A program made the position numbers and the translations under genes. This document shows, piece after piece, positions 9,312-18,716 of a DNA stretch of 54,778 nucleotides; position 1 is the first letter of the stretch; each line of letters starts with the position of its first letter. The stretch comes from a bacterium (GTDB lineage Bacteria > Bacteroidota > Bacteroidia > Flavobacteriales > Schleiferiaceae), in the NCBI GenBank assembly GCA_016125155.1, contig WGMI01000035.1, positions 1-54,778 of the forward strand. The letters run 5' to 3'. The notes under the pieces are model-generated. The model worked only from the letters and a program-made list of their open reading frames with translations. It had not been told where the DNA came from and did not search any database.

Positions 9312-10256
9312 TCAGTGCAAATCCGCCAAATAGCGCTCGGCTTCGAGGGCGGCCATACAGCCCGTGCCCGCAGCCGTAATCGCCTGCCGATAGACCTTGT
9401 CCTGGGCATCGCCCGAAGCAAACACCCCCGGTAGACGCGTTTGGGTCGTACCTGGTTTGGTGATCAAATAGCCCACCTCGTCCATATCGAGTTGCCCCTT
9501 GAACAAATCCGTATTCGGCTTGTGCCCAATGGCCAGAAAAAAGCCCTGAGCCGGAATCACCTTTTCTTCCTGGGTCAGCACATTGCGCACCTTGACCCCC
9601 TCCAAAACCTGATCGCCCACAAGGTCCACCGTCTCGGTATTCCACTCCACCACCAAATTCGGCGTATTGAACACCCGGTTCTGCATCGCCTTCGACGCCC
9701 TGAGTTGATCGCGGCGCACCAGCATCGTCACCTTGGTACACAATTTGGCCAAATAAGTCGCCTCCTCGGCCGCCGTATCGCCCCCGCCCACAATCACCAC
9801 CTCGTGCCCCTTGTAAAAAAAGCCATCGCAAACCGCACAGGCCGAAACCCCGTGCCCAGCGAGGCGTTTTTCCGCATCCAACCCCAAGTATTTGGCCGAT
9901 GCCCCTGTCGAAATAATCAACGTGCGCGCCTCGATTTCGGTGTTTTCATCGATCGTAAGCCGATGCCACCCCCCCGGTTCGCTGCTCAACACCGCCTTGG
10001 TGACCAAGCCAAAGCGCACCTCGGTCCCAAAACGCTCAGCCTGGGCCTTGAGGTCCTCCATCATCATCGGACCCGAAATGCCCTGCGGATAGCCTGGAAA
10101 GTTGTCTACTTCTGTGGTGGTAGTCAGCTGTCCGCCCGGCTCCAAACCCGTATACATCACCGGTTTCAAATCGGCCCGGGCCGCATAAATCGCCGCCGTA
10201 TAGCCCGCGGGTCCACTTCCAACAATCACACATTCCAAGCGTTCCATAATAGACAA
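9312..10256 (-). CDS. trxB: Thioredoxin reductase (NADPH)
   Basis: Reduces thioredoxin with NADPH through FAD and a redox dithiol, in the cytoplasm. The 314-residue protein has the FAD-binding loop GSGPAG at residues 13-18, the redox motif CAVC at 140-143, the NADPH loop VGGGDTAAEEA after it, and the C-terminal FAD segment GVFASGDAQDKVYRQ with ITAAGTGCMAALEAERYL. Length and motif order are those of bacterial low-molecular-weight TrxB. The third residue of the dithiol motif is Val where Escherichia coli has Thr, a common variant. It lies downstream of two tRNA-Pro genes, separated from them by a terminator-like hairpin, and is followed by the Fic remnant. Confidence 0.96.
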   Translation of the reverse strand: MSIMERLECVIVGSGPAGYTAAIYAARADLKPVMYTGLEPGGQLTTTTEVDNFPGYPQGISGPMMMEDLKAQAERFGTEVRFGLVTKAVLSSEPGGWHRLTIDENTEIEARTLIISTGASAKYLGLDAEKRLAGHGVSACAVCDGFFYKGHEVVIVGGGDTAAEEATYLAKLCTKVTMLVRRDQLRASKAMQNRVFNTPNLVVEWNTETVDLVGDQVLEGVKVRNVLTQEEKVIPAQGFFLAIGHKPNTDLFKGQLDMDEVGYLITKPGTTQTRLPGVFASGDAQDKVYRQAITAAGTGCMAALEAERYLADLH

Positions 10257-10410
10257 AGATCAAAGGGGTTTAAGCTCCAAACGCCTCGGTACTCTTCCCA
10301 ATACCGCCTTAGAGCGCCCCAAAGTTCGTCTTCAGAAGCGGAAGAAAGTGTATCGCAGGTGACCTAAAATACCAGGTCAATCCATCCAAGGTAAACCAAC
10401 CATATCCCTC

Positions 10411-10448
10411 AAAAAAAGACCCAGCCCATGTCAGTACACAGGATGGGC
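10411..10448 (-). terminator. Rho-independent terminator after the tRNA-Pro pair
   Basis: On the minus strand a stem GCCCAT/ATGGGC encloses a 13-base loop and is followed by a run of T (seen as AAAAAAAG at 10411-10418 on the plus strand). It lies just past the 3' end of tRNA-Pro(CGG) and before trxB. Confidence 0.6.
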
Positions 10449-10459
10449 CTTGACCTCGG

Positions 10460-10533
10460 TCGGGATGACTGGATTCGAACCAGCGACCCCTACGTCCCGA
10501 ACGTAGTGCGCTACCGGGCTGCGCTACATCCCG
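10460..10533 (-). tRNA. tRNA-Pro (anticodon CGG)
   Basis: The minus strand folds as a complete cloverleaf: acceptor CGGGATG pairing with CATCCCG, D-arm GCGC, anticodon stem CTACG/CGTAG around the loop TTCGGGA, and a T-loop TTCGAAT. The anticodon read from the loop is CGG, which decodes CCG. The CCA end is not encoded (discriminator A is followed by CCG). It is downstream of, and partly identical to, the second tRNA-Pro, with the same acceptor stem. Confidence 0.93.
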
Positions 10534-10569
10534 AGATTCCGCTCCTGGCGGAAGTAGATTGAATAATGG

Positions 10570-10642
10570 TCGGGATGACTGGACTCGAACCAGCGACCAC
10601 ACGCCCCCCAGACGTGTACTCTACCACCTGAGCTACATCCCG
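10570..10642 (-). tRNA. tRNA-Pro (anticodon GGG)
   Basis: Acceptor CGGGATG/CATCCCG, D-stem GCTC/GAGT, anticodon stem CACGT/GCGTG with loop CTGGGGG and T-loop TTCGAGT. The anticodon is GGG, decoding CCC and CCU. The anticodon stem closes with a T-G wobble, and the T stem and D stem each contain one wobble pair. It lies 36 bases upstream of tRNA-Pro(CGG) on the same strand and is preceded by a -7 promoter element at 10659-10666, so the two are probably co-transcribed. Confidence 0.9.
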
Positions 10643-10658
10643 AAATTGCAAAGGGCTG

Positions 10659-10666
10659 CAAAGCTA
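10659..10666 (-). promoter_or_regulatory. Bacteroidota -7 element for the tRNA-Pro pair
   Basis: The minus strand reads TAGCTTTG, an exact TAnnTTTG match, 16 bases before the first base of tRNA-Pro(GGG). I do not see a convincing -33 TTG box at the usual distance. Confidence 0.5.
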
Positions 10667-10874
10667 CAACAGAGTAGGCTTTTTTGTGCAGAGTGCTCAG
10701 AGAGAAAAACCCGGATCAAAACGAGCCGATTCCGACTGACTTTTTCGGTGGTCTGCTCCCAATGACCGAACTTTACACCGCCCTGAAAGGAAAACAGGGA
10801 ACCTAAGAGGTCGACAACGGTTAAACGCATGGATCGTTTTGGTGTCTTAGCACAGTGGCACCAATACATCTTCC

Positions 10875-13688
10875 ATGGGTTCGCTACAAAATGGTCTTCG
10901 CTTAGTTAGATTCAACCCCCTCGTTCTCTTGATCTTATCTCAAAAGGTTCGCCTGTTTCTCACCAGTTTTGGGCTTGTACTGGCCACCCTCTCTACAGCG
11001 GTGGCTCAAACGGCCGGGCTGAAAGTTACCGTGGTCGACGAAAAAGACCAGCCTTTGGTTGGCGCTGCGGTCGTCCTCAATCAGTCAGGGCCCGAGGGCA
11101 AGCGAATCGCGGCGGCCATAACCGACGTCAACGGTCAGGCTCAATGGAATCAGCTCAAGGCCGGTGACGTCATCGTCAACGTTCAGTTCATCGGTTACCA
11201 GGACGAGCGGGAGTATCTGTCCCTCAAGAACGGGGTCGTCAAACAAAAGCGCTATCAACTCAAACCCTCGAACGAGTTGTTGGCGGAAACCCAGATTGTC
11301 GGGCAGATGCGGGCCGAAGAACTCCGGGGCGACACCAGCGTCATCAAAGCCGATGCTTTTACGACGAATGCCGACGCCAATGCCGCCGAGTTGCTCAATA
11401 AAATGCCTGGTCTCAATGTGCAAAATGGCACTGTAGAAGCCCAGGGAGAAAGCGTAGGTCTGGTATTGGTCGATGGCAAGCCCTTTTTTGGAGAGAATTC
11501 CAAGGCCGCACTCGATGTACTTCCGGCCGATATGGTCGACGAGGTCAAGGTATACGACCGTCAAAGCGATCAGAGTCGGTTTACCGGATTCAAAGACGGA
11601 AACACGACCAAGACCATCGACATCATTACTAAGAAAGACAAGAAATTCAGTCACTTCGGAGAAGTCAAAGCCTTTTATGGCAGCGACGATCACTACGAAG
11701 TGGGCGGCAACCTGAACTGGTTTCGCGGGAGCGAGCGATGGACCTTGACCGGCAATGCCAACAATGTCAATATCCTCGGATTCGATGCCTTTTCCGGGGG
11801 AGGTCCGGGCTTTCGCGGCTCGGTGGCCCCTCCGATTCCGAGCGGCCAAATCGAATTGGGCGAAATCGGTTTAAACTACAGCAATTCCTGGAGCAACAAG
11901 CTCGATGTACAGGGCGGTTATCGGTTTTCCGATCGGAGCACCCGGAGTGGGAGCGACGTCCTCCGGCTGTACACCCTTCCCCAGGATTCTGGTCAGGTTT
12001 ACCGCGAGACCAACCAAGCGCTCGACGAACGCCGTCAGCACAGTTTCAACCTCGATGTGGAATGGAATCCCGACAGCGCGAATACGTTTGAGTTCAATCC
12101 GAACCTGAGTTTTGCCGAATTGAGCAATCAGAACACGACCTTGTCGGATATGCGAAATGCCAGCGATTCGGTGCTCAACTCGGTACAGCGCACATCGACA
12201 TCATCGACTTCATCTTGGTCGCTCGGGGGGCGGGCCCTGTACGGTCACCGCTTTCGTACCCCGGGGCGGACCCTGAGCACGGCTTTGTCGCTCAATGCCC
12301 AAGGTAGTACGGGCTCGGGATCGCTGTTTTCAGAGAATCGCTTTGGCGGTCAAGCTGATACCCTCGATCAGCAGTATCGTTCGACGTTTGAAGACCCGGG
12401 ATGGAGCCTCAACACCACCTATACCGAGCCGTTGTTGGGGGGGATTGGGGAATTGAGTTATGAATTCAGCCAAAACCGACAACAACAGGACCGCAGGACC
12501 TTTAACCTCGACGAAAACGGAACCGAGACCCTCGACTCGACCCTGAGCACCGTGTTCTCCAGCCCATTGACGACCCATGCCGCCGGAATGGGGTATTCGT
12601 ATACCGACACCGTCTGGGAGGTGGGATTCCGGCTGCGAGCCCAACAGTCGACCCTCGACAATGCGCAAACCCTGCCCTTTGCCCTCGATCTCGAGCGCCG
12701 GTTCGATGCCCTTTTGCCCGAGTTCAACGTCGAATATCAGGCCCGGGAAAACCTGAATTGGCGGCTGCGCTATCGGACATCGACTCAGTTGCCTTCCATA
12801 GATCAGCTTCAGAATGCCATCGACAACAGCAATCCGGTTTTGCTCAGCACGGGCAATCCGTTGCTCCGTCAGGCGTATTCGCATTCGCTTTTTACGCGCA
12901 TGGTGTTGAACAACCCCAGAGAGGGCAATGGGATTTTTGCCATGTTGAATTTCAATTGGACCGAGGACTACATCGGAACCAGCACCCTGATTGCGTCCGA
13001 AACTTTTCCTGTGGAGGGGTTGAATCCCGGTCAGCAGTTGAGTTTGCCAGAAAACATGCAAGGTGCATGGAGTGCGCGGGCTTATGCGAGTTGGGGATTT
13101 GCTTCAAACCAAGGGAAGTTGAAATGGAATGTTCGGGGCGGGGTCAATGTCAACGAAAATCCGAGCCGGATCAATCTGGAAGTCAACCGGGCTCGGAACA
13201 TCAATCCGGAGGCCAGTTTGAACGTTTCAAGCAATTTGAACGAGTTCATCGATTTTAACTTCAATTCGCGCTTGGCCTATTCGAGCATTTCCAACAGTTT
13301 GAACACGGCGGCCGACAATTCCTTCACCAACTTCACGCAATACGGCAAGGTGCGCTATCAGACGCCCTTTGGTTTGGTACTCGAAACGGATCTCACGTAT
13401 CAAGGCTACTTCGGTCTCAACGAGGGATTCGACGACCACTTTGTGTTGTGGAATGCGGGTGTTGGGTATAAGTTCCTTAAGAATAGACAATTGGAGGCTA
13501 AGGTGCGCTTCTTTGACTTACTGGGTCAAAACGCCAGCATCAGCAGAACGTTTAGCGCCACCTTTACCGAAGACCGCAGCCAGCTGGTGCTTGAACCTTA
13601 TGTGCTCTTTGGGCTGACGTGGAAAATAGGACGAGGGTCGAATGCTTCGGGCCGAGGGGGCAGACCGGGAGGAGGCCCACCTCGTTGA
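10875..13688 (+). CDS. TonB-receptor-like outer-membrane beta-barrel protein with carboxypeptidase-regulatory domain
   Basis: 937 residues. A signal peptide ends near STAVAQ (about residue 45). A CarbopepD-reg domain follows (LKVTVVDEKDQPLVGAAVVL to about 130), then a plug-like domain with LLNKMPGLNVQNG and VLVDGKPFFGE, and from about 270 a long barrel of alternating strands. It ends in a low-complexity Gly/Arg tail, GRGGRPGGGPPR. The architecture is that of Bacteroidota outer-membrane beta-barrel proteins related to SusC, but there is no SusD partner beside it. It follows the divergent tRNA-Pro genes alone, so it is probably a single transcription unit. The ligand is unknown; a protein or peptide substrate is only a guess from the family. 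Confidence 0.88.
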   Translation: MGSLQNGLRLVRFNPLVLLILSQKVRLFLTSFGLVLATLSTAVAQTAGLKVTVVDEKDQPLVGAAVVLNQSGPEGKRIAAAITDVNGQAQWNQLKAGDVIVNVQFIGYQDEREYLSLKNGVVKQKRYQLKPSNELLAETQIVGQMRAEELRGDTSVIKADAFTTNADANAAELLNKMPGLNVQNGTVEAQGESVGLVLVDGKPFFGENSKAALDVLPADMVDEVKVYDRQSDQSRFTGFKDGNTTKTIDIITKKDKKFSHFGEVKAFYGSDDHYEVGGNLNWFRGSERWTLTGNANNVNILGFDAFSGGGPGFRGSVAPPIPSGQIELGEIGLNYSNSWSNKLDVQGGYRFSDRSTRSGSDVLRLYTLPQDSGQVYRETNQALDERRQHSFNLDVEWNPDSANTFEFNPNLSFAELSNQNTTLSDMRNASDSVLNSVQRTSTSSTSSWSLGGRALYGHRFRTPGRTLSTALSLNAQGSTGSGSLFSENRFGGQADTLDQQYRSTFEDPGWSLNTTYTEPLLGGIGELSYEFSQNRQQQDRRTFNLDENGTETLDSTLSTVFSSPLTTHAAGMGYSYTDTVWEVGFRLRAQQSTLDNAQTLPFALDLERRFDALLPEFNVEYQARENLNWRLRYRTSTQLPSIDQLQNAIDNSNPVLLSTGNPLLRQAYSHSLFTRMVLNNPREGNGIFAMLNFNWTEDYIGTSTLIASETFPVEGLNPGQQLSLPENMQGAWSARAYASWGFASNQGKLKWNVRGGVNVNENPSRINLEVNRARNINPEASLNVSSNLNEFIDFNFNSRLAYSSISNSLNTAADNSFTNFTQYGKVRYQTPFGLVLETDLTYQGYFGLNEGFDDHFVLWNAGVGYKFLKNRQLEAKVRFFDLLGQNASISRTFSATFTEDRSQLVLEPYVLFGLTWKIGRGSNASGRGGRPGGGPPR

Positions 13689-13730
13689 TTCCTCTTGCCG
13701 CTATGAGCGTTGCCACGAGGGCTTCCTGAC

Positions 13731-14195
13731 TCAAGAAAGCAACCTCCAACGCCGCTTTTTGTCGGGCAAGGGGCAGTGGGAGGCGCGCCCGAACCAACCG
13801 ATGCGGTTGTGGGCAATCCAGCGATACAGCCGCGCCCGAAGTCCGGGTGAAATGAGGTAGCCCGCCTGCAGCAACGGTCGAAACGGAGCGCGCAGGTCGG
13901 AGGCACAGTGAAGGATGGCCTCGGCCCCGGACCAAATCTGTCCCCGATCGAAGAGAACGACGGCTTCTGGGTCAGAAGGTCTGATGGAACTGCCCAACAA
14001 ATGTGCAGCCGCAGTGCCCTGTAGAGGCGCGAATGTCAGTCTGGAAGCGGTGCGCAAACGGGGCAGGAGAAAGCCCACCGCTCCGTGGCATAAAGCGCAG
14101 TTCCCGTCGTAGAACAGCACCCGCTTCAGAGCCAGTGCATCGTCTCCCTCCTTAGCGGAGGATCCAGCGGGCGTGTCGGGGGGGATAGACTTCAA
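13731..14195 (-). CDS. DCC-family thiol-disulfide oxidoreductase (DUF393)
   Basis: 154 residues. The family signature is plain: VLFYDGNCALCHGAVGFLL near residues 26-44, with the DxxCxxC thiols (Cys33 and Cys36 by count), then RLTFAPLQG and a C-terminal RLYRWIAHNR. Members are thioredoxin-like fold proteins of largely unknown substrate. The first ATG at 14195 lies within the FG-GAP gene, giving a 44-base overlap on the same strand; no later ATG lies before the signature, so I keep this start, though a GTG or CTG nearer the motif is possible. It ends 42 bases from the convergent receptor gene. Confidence 0.9.
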   Translation of the reverse strand: MKSIPPDTPAGSSAKEGDDALALKRVLFYDGNCALCHGAVGFLLPRLRTASRLTFAPLQGTAAAHLLGSSIRPSDPEAVVLFDRGQIWSGAEAILHCASDLRAPFRPLLQAGYLISPGLRARLYRWIAHNRIGWFGRASHCPLPDKKRRWRLLS

Positions 14196-16953
14196 GGGTG
14201 CGAATCAGGTAGACGCCAGAAGCCAGGTCCACGTACACTTCCTCGGCAGGATGGTATTCAAATCGGGAGAGTTCTCGTCCTTGAAGATCAAATAGACCCA
14301 ACATCGATCCTTCTACAAGGCCCTCAGAAACCACGCGGAAGCGTCCCGAGTTGGGATTGGGCAGGACGATCAAGCCCGGACTGGGGCGTCGAAACTCGGG
14401 CGCCGACAAACCGGGGACGTATTCGGTCCCTTCAAAATAGCGCAACCCTCCACCAGCACTGCCCACTACGAGGTCGGGTTTGCCATCGGCATTCAAATCG
14501 CCCAGGGCCGGGGCGAGGTATTGTCCCGTATAGTCGTGTTGCGCCAAAGTGCGCACTTCAGGACGCACGACCCAGCGCATATTCGGGCGAAGAGAAGACG
14601 AAGCCGCAAAAGGCTGGGTGCACCCATTCGCCGTATTGGTGTTATGATTGCTGATGTCGCCGTAGGCATTGGCCTTAAAACCAGCATCGTGCAAACGGAC
14701 GGGAATGTCGATGGACGTAGAATTGCGGCTAAAGCAGATTTCTACGAGTACATCAGAGGCTCCATCCCAGGTAAAATTCCGATGCAGCATCAGATCGTTC
14801 CATCCCGAAGTCAGAATAAGGGGTTGAAATCCGTCCTGAATGACCTCCGTAAATCCAGTGTTGTCAAAGGCCGTAAGCGAGTCTCGATCCGCAACGAGCT
14901 TCATACGGACCGAAACCCCTTGATCGATGGGGGCGTGGTTGGAACCCGAAACTTCGAAGCCCAGGCTTTCGATCGTCCCCATGACCAGACCTGAGGCACT
15001 CAGCTCCGAAGCTTTGATGAGAAACTGGTTGCGACCGCTTTTTTTAGATTCTCCGAATGGCGTAAGTGTGTAATCGGTGCTGGTTTGCGTTCCATTTCCG
15101 AGGACGCCGGTTAGGGTCGAAGGCATGTCCAAACCATTCGACAAACTGTCGAATTCTGAGATGCCAAGGGCATAGCTGCCGACCATCAAGCGCACGCCAT
15201 CGGCCCCGTTATAAAGCGCGGGCACACTCCGTCCGCTGGACAGGGTGCGCTTCATATCGATGGCACCGAAGCGCTCGTTGGTGAGTGCAAAGGCCGGAAA
15301 TGTGGCCCCGATGAACTGCTCGAAGTAGTTGACGTTGCCGTTGTCTTCTCCCACCAATAAATCGAGCAGGCCATCGCCCGTCAGGTCGAACAAGGCGGGC
15401 GCCGCCTCGTTCCCCAAGTCCATCCCATTGATGTTGGAGGGCATCAGCGCAAACCCCCCGTTGGTCAATTGTTCGAACACATAGAGCTGGCCTTCTCCCG
15501 TGCCCAAGACCACATCGGGCAGACCATCGCCGCTCAATTCCCCAAAAGCGGGATGCAGCCGCGTTCCCAGATTCAGGCTGGAAAAACCGCCAAAGTCCTT
15601 GGTTTGGAGCTGAAAAACAGCCTCGGTCGAATCGCCTGTGTTGCGGAAATACCAAATACCCTCCCGGTATACACCGGTGGTGATTAAACTACCCGTTCCA
15701 CTCACAAACAGATCCAGCAGACCGTCCCGATCCCAGTCAAAGAGCACGGGACGCGCGCGTTCGCCGATATCAATCATCTCCGATTGGAGCCCGTTTTTGG
15801 ACTGAAAAGAAAACACCGGTGCTGTATCGGTGCCCAGGTTCCGGTAATACCACGCACTCGAATCGTTGACCGAAGCATCGACGTTGGGCCCTATCAACAA
15901 ATCGCGCTTTCCGTCTCCGTCAAAATCGATGTGGCTGGCAGCCGGAAAAACAAAAATGTTGGCCGGAACATCGTAGTTGGGAAAGGTGCTGTCTTGAACC
16001 GAAACATGGGCGGTATCGATCGTTCCGTCGTTGTACAGCGCGGTGACGTTGGTGTACGAAACGTCTCCGAGCAACAGGTCGAGTTGGTTGTCTCCGTTCA
16101 AATCGAGGGCGGTGAGCGTGCTGCCCGCGTGTTGCACTTTTTCCGAAATGGGGTCGTCGGACTGGACAGGGTCGTCCCAAGGGGCTTTGCCCGCAATGCA
16201 CCCATCGATCTGGACCGAATTGTTCGAAAAGTTTTCGAGTACTCCGCCCCAGCAGTTGGTCTTTAAGTAAAAATCCAGACCACAAGGTTGGAGGTTGCGG
16301 TGGTGCTCGATGTTGATTCCGAGCTGGGAAAAGGTCAAAATATCGACGGCATTGTCTCCGTCAAAATCGGCAATAGCCGGAAAGTCGGTCACGGGAACCT
16401 TGAGATTGGTGACCCCGGAAGTGCCCCCAAAATCGGTGGGCAAGTACTGCCAATTGCCCAGGGCCCATTCAAAGCGCAGTTGATTTCCCGATCCGCTGTT
16501 TCGATAGACCCCGACGCCATTGGAAACCGAACAAAAAATGTCTTTGTGGCCATCGCAATCGTAGTCGTACAGGATCAGCCAATGCTCGACGCGCGGAAAA
16601 CTGTCGACGTATTGAGCGGCATAATCAAAATGTGGATTTTGGGCGGAACGTCGAACAAAGGGCAGCAGCCGGTGCTCGCTTCGGTCAAAGACCACCAAAT
16701 CTTCCAACCCATCAGCATTGAGATCCATGGTCGAAAACTGAGGGTTGTTGAACCCTCCGGCAAAACCCACCTCGAGGGTGTCGGCCCCGATGCGCACCAC
16801 AGGTCCGGGTTGCCCCTTGAAGGCCAAGGGCTGAGCGGAAAGAGAAAGGGAAAGAGAAAGAGAAAGAGAAAGAGATAACAGCGAGCAACCCGAGAACAGG
16901 GCGAAACCACCCTTCCCAAGGATGGATAGAAAGCGGAGATTGAATGGGCGCAT
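14152..16953 (-). CDS. FG-GAP repeat protein with type IX secretion sorting domain
   Basis: About 933 residues from the preferred start at 16953 (an in-frame start at 17046 would add 31 residues that do not look like a signal peptide). After a Leu/Ser-repeat signal peptide come many FG-GAP/VCBS units with the calcium-loop pattern DxDGDGxxD, such as MDLNADGLEDLVV, IADFDGDNAVDIL, IDFDGDGKRDLLI and LDLNGDNQLDLLL, likely forming a beta-propeller. The last 80 residues are a T9SS type A sorting domain: VLPNPNSGRFRV, GLFDLQGRELS, VYVDLASGVYLIRTL. The protein is therefore predicted to be exported by the Por machinery and attached to or released from the surface. Its partner is unknown; the repeats may mediate adhesion. 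Confidence 0.92.
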   Translation of the reverse strand: MRPFNLRFLSILGKGGFALFSGCSLLSLSLSLSLSLSLSAQPLAFKGQPGPVVRIGADTLEVGFAGGFNNPQFSTMDLNADGLEDLVVFDRSEHRLLPFVRRSAQNPHFDYAAQYVDSFPRVEHWLILYDYDCDGHKDIFCSVSNGVGVYRNSGSGNQLRFEWALGNWQYLPTDFGGTSGVTNLKVPVTDFPAIADFDGDNAVDILTFSQLGINIEHHRNLQPCGLDFYLKTNCWGGVLENFSNNSVQIDGCIAGKAPWDDPVQSDDPISEKVQHAGSTLTALDLNGDNQLDLLLGDVSYTNVTALYNDGTIDTAHVSVQDSTFPNYDVPANIFVFPAASHIDFDGDGKRDLLIGPNVDASVNDSSAWYYRNLGTDTAPVFSFQSKNGLQSEMIDIGERARPVLFDWDRDGLLDLFVSGTGSLITTGVYREGIWYFRNTGDSTEAVFQLQTKDFGGFSSLNLGTRLHPAFGELSGDGLPDVVLGTGEGQLYVFEQLTNGGFALMPSNINGMDLGNEAAPALFDLTGDGLLDLLVGEDNGNVNYFEQFIGATFPAFALTNERFGAIDMKRTLSSGRSVPALYNGADGVRLMVGSYALGISEFDSLSNGLDMPSTLTGVLGNGTQTSTDYTLTPFGESKKSGRNQFLIKASELSASGLVMGTIESLGFEVSGSNHAPIDQGVSVRMKLVADRDSLTAFDNTGFTEVIQDGFQPLILTSGWNDLMLHRNFTWDGASDVLVEICFSRNSTSIDIPVRLHDAGFKANAYGDISNHNTNTANGCTQPFAASSSLRPNMRWVVRPEVRTLAQHDYTGQYLAPALGDLNADGKPDLVVGSAGGGLRYFEGTEYVPGLSAPEFRRPSPGLIVLPNPNSGRFRVVSEGLVEGSMLGLFDLQGRELSRFEYHPAEEVYVDLASGVYLIRTLEVYPPRHARWILR
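16838..16875 (-). repeat. Hexanucleotide repeat (GAAAGA)6 in the FG-GAP signal peptide
   Basis: On the plus strand six tandem copies of GAAAGA run from 16838 to 16873, the second copy having one A-to-G change, followed by a partial unit. On the coding strand this encodes alternating Leu-Ser in the hydrophobic core of the signal peptide. Because the unit is six bases, gain or loss of copies changes the core by two residues without shifting the frame. Confidence 0.9.
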
Positions 16954-17129
16954 AGATTCGGAGAAAATGAGGGCGCGTTTCTGTGGGTACATCGTAAATT
17001 TAAGCATGAACGACATGGCCTTGGTCTGCGGAACGGGCTCGTTCAATCATTCGCATCCCCCTCTGAGGATTTTCGCACGAAATCGTGCCGTGTCAATGCG
17101 CTTTCGGAATTTACTTTGAGTGTTCTTAG

Positions 17130-18716
17130 ATGAAACGAAATCGCATTTCGTCGGGTTGGTTGTTATTGGGCATGAGTCTGGCGACACTCGGTCTGGCGGG
17201 CATTCAATGGTATTGGATTACAGGGGCACTCAAGGTGCGGGAGAAACAATTTGAAACCGCTGTGGGCGAGGCCTTGAGCCGTGTTTCGAAACGGATCGAT
17301 CAAGACGACCAGACGCGCCGGATGTTGGGCGAGTTTGACCTCCGCTCCGATCCAGACAAAGTCATTGCCGCCTTGGCGGACTCTCTGTTGTTCGGAGAAC
17401 CCGATTCGGTTCGTACCGAGTATTACTACGACGAAGGCCTGTCGGAATCGGGGGTGGCGGAGCACTATGACGCCCCGATTCATAGCGGTGGCAGCCGGCG
17501 AATAAGCCATTACTCGAGCAAGAGTTCCAACTACAGCCGCAGCGGACGCGTGGAACTCAAAACAACCGTGGGGCCACAAGGGGTTCGGATTATTCGGAAA
17601 GTGTATCAACTCGACAGTCTTTTTCAGAGTTTGGTTCGCAGTGGTCTTCACAATCCCCCTTTGAAAGAGCGCATTGACGAATCTAGACTGCGGTTGTTGT
17701 TGGACGAGGAACTATCCGGTCTCGGCAAAGGGGTCGAATATCGCTTTGGGGTATTCGATCGGGGGCTGCCCACGGCGATCGGCGATTCGACCGTGGCCAA
17801 GGTCGAGGGCGTCCGATCGGTCAAGCTGTTTCAAAGCGATGTGCGCCCGGGAAACATCGAACTCCGTGTTCAGGCCAGGGATTCGGCCGGCCTTTTTGAC
17901 TTTACGGGCCTGTGGGGCTTGGTTGCCCTCGGACTGATCTTCACTTCAGGGGTGGCTTTTTTATTTGCGTATACCCTGCGCGAAGCCCTCGATCAAAAGA
18001 AATTGTCGGAGATGAAGACGGACTTCATCAACAACATGACCCACGAGTTCAAAACCCCGATTGCCACCATCAATTTGGCGTTGGATGCTTTTGAAAATCC
18101 CGGTGCCTGGGCCGACCCGGAGCGGATGCGGCGCTATACCCAGATCATCCGTCAAGAAAACCAACGAATGAACCGGCAGGTCGAAGATGTGCTCCGTCTT
18201 TCCATGCTCGACCGCAGACAACTCCAACTCGACTTTGCCGCAGTCCACCTGCACGAAATACTCCGAGAAGTCTTGGGGCGTTTTGAACTCAAATTGGAAG
18301 AAGCCAAAGCGGCGTTGATCTGGGATTTGAAGGCCGAATCGGACCTCGTTGAAGCCGATGCAGCCCAAATGAGTACCGTTTTGCAAAACCTCGTCGACAA
18401 CGCCCTTAAATACGCCCAAGGACCGCTGGTGTTGACACTACGCAGTTGGAACGAGACCGATCGAATGTGTTTGGCCATAGGCGACAATGGTCAGGGCATG
18501 GACCACCAAGTGATGAGCCACCTCTTCGATCGATTTTACCGAGGCCAATCGGGCAACATCCACACCGTAAAAGGTCATGGTCTGGGTTTGTCCTTTGTCA
18601 AAGAGATGATCCACTTGCACTCGGGCACGGTTTCCGTCATCAGTGCCTTGGGCCAAGGCAGCACCTTTACCCTTCAACTCCCCCTCTATTATGCAGAAAG
18701 AAATCGAGACCGATAA
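17130..18716 (+). CDS. Membrane sensor histidine kinase
   Basis: 528 residues. The N-terminal helix (LLLGMSLATLGLAGIQWYW) and a second near residues 255-278 flank a periplasmic domain of about 225 residues. The HisKA box contains TDFINNMTHEFKTPIAT with the predicted phospho-His at residue 305. The ATP-binding domain shows N-box NLVDNALKY, G1 DNGQGM, F-box FDRFYRG and G2 GHGLGLSFVKEM. All catalytic boxes are present. The following response regulator gene begins 26 bases inside this gene, so the pair is translationally coupled and surely cognate. It resembles RprX-type Bacteroidota kinases. The signal is unknown; neighbours, an outer-membrane protein and a SulP transporter, do not settle it. 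Confidence 0.95.
   Translation: MKRNRISSGWLLLGMSLATLGLAGIQWYWITGALKVREKQFETAVGEALSRVSKRIDQDDQTRRMLGEFDLRSDPDKVIAALADSLLFGEPDSVRTEYYYDEGLSESGVAEHYDAPIHSGGSRRISHYSSKSSNYSRSGRVELKTTVGPQGVRIIRKVYQLDSLFQSLVRSGLHNPPLKERIDESRLRLLLDEELSGLGKGVEYRFGVFDRGLPTAIGDSTVAKVEGVRSVKLFQSDVRPGNIELRVQARDSAGLFDFTGLWGLVALGLIFTSGVAFLFAYTLREALDQKKLSEMKTDFINNMTHEFKTPIATINLALDAFENPGAWADPERMRRYTQIIRQENQRMNRQVEDVLRLSMLDRRQLQLDFAAVHLHEILREVLGRFELKLEEAKAALIWDLKAESDLVEADAAQMSTVLQNLVDNALKYAQGPLVLTLRSWNETDRMCLAIGDNGQGMDHQVMSHLFDRFYRGQSGNIHTVKGHGLGLSFVKEMIHLHSGTVSVISALGQGSTFTLQLPLYYAERNRDR

Noticed and set aside
10309-10602. A minus-strand open frame over the tRNA-Pro genes
   Set aside because: It translates the tRNA and its flanks, and the tRNA cloverleaf explains the bases fully.
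17163-17651. An open frame antisense to the histidine kinase
   Set aside because: It is a shadow of the kinase coding frame, with no features of its own.
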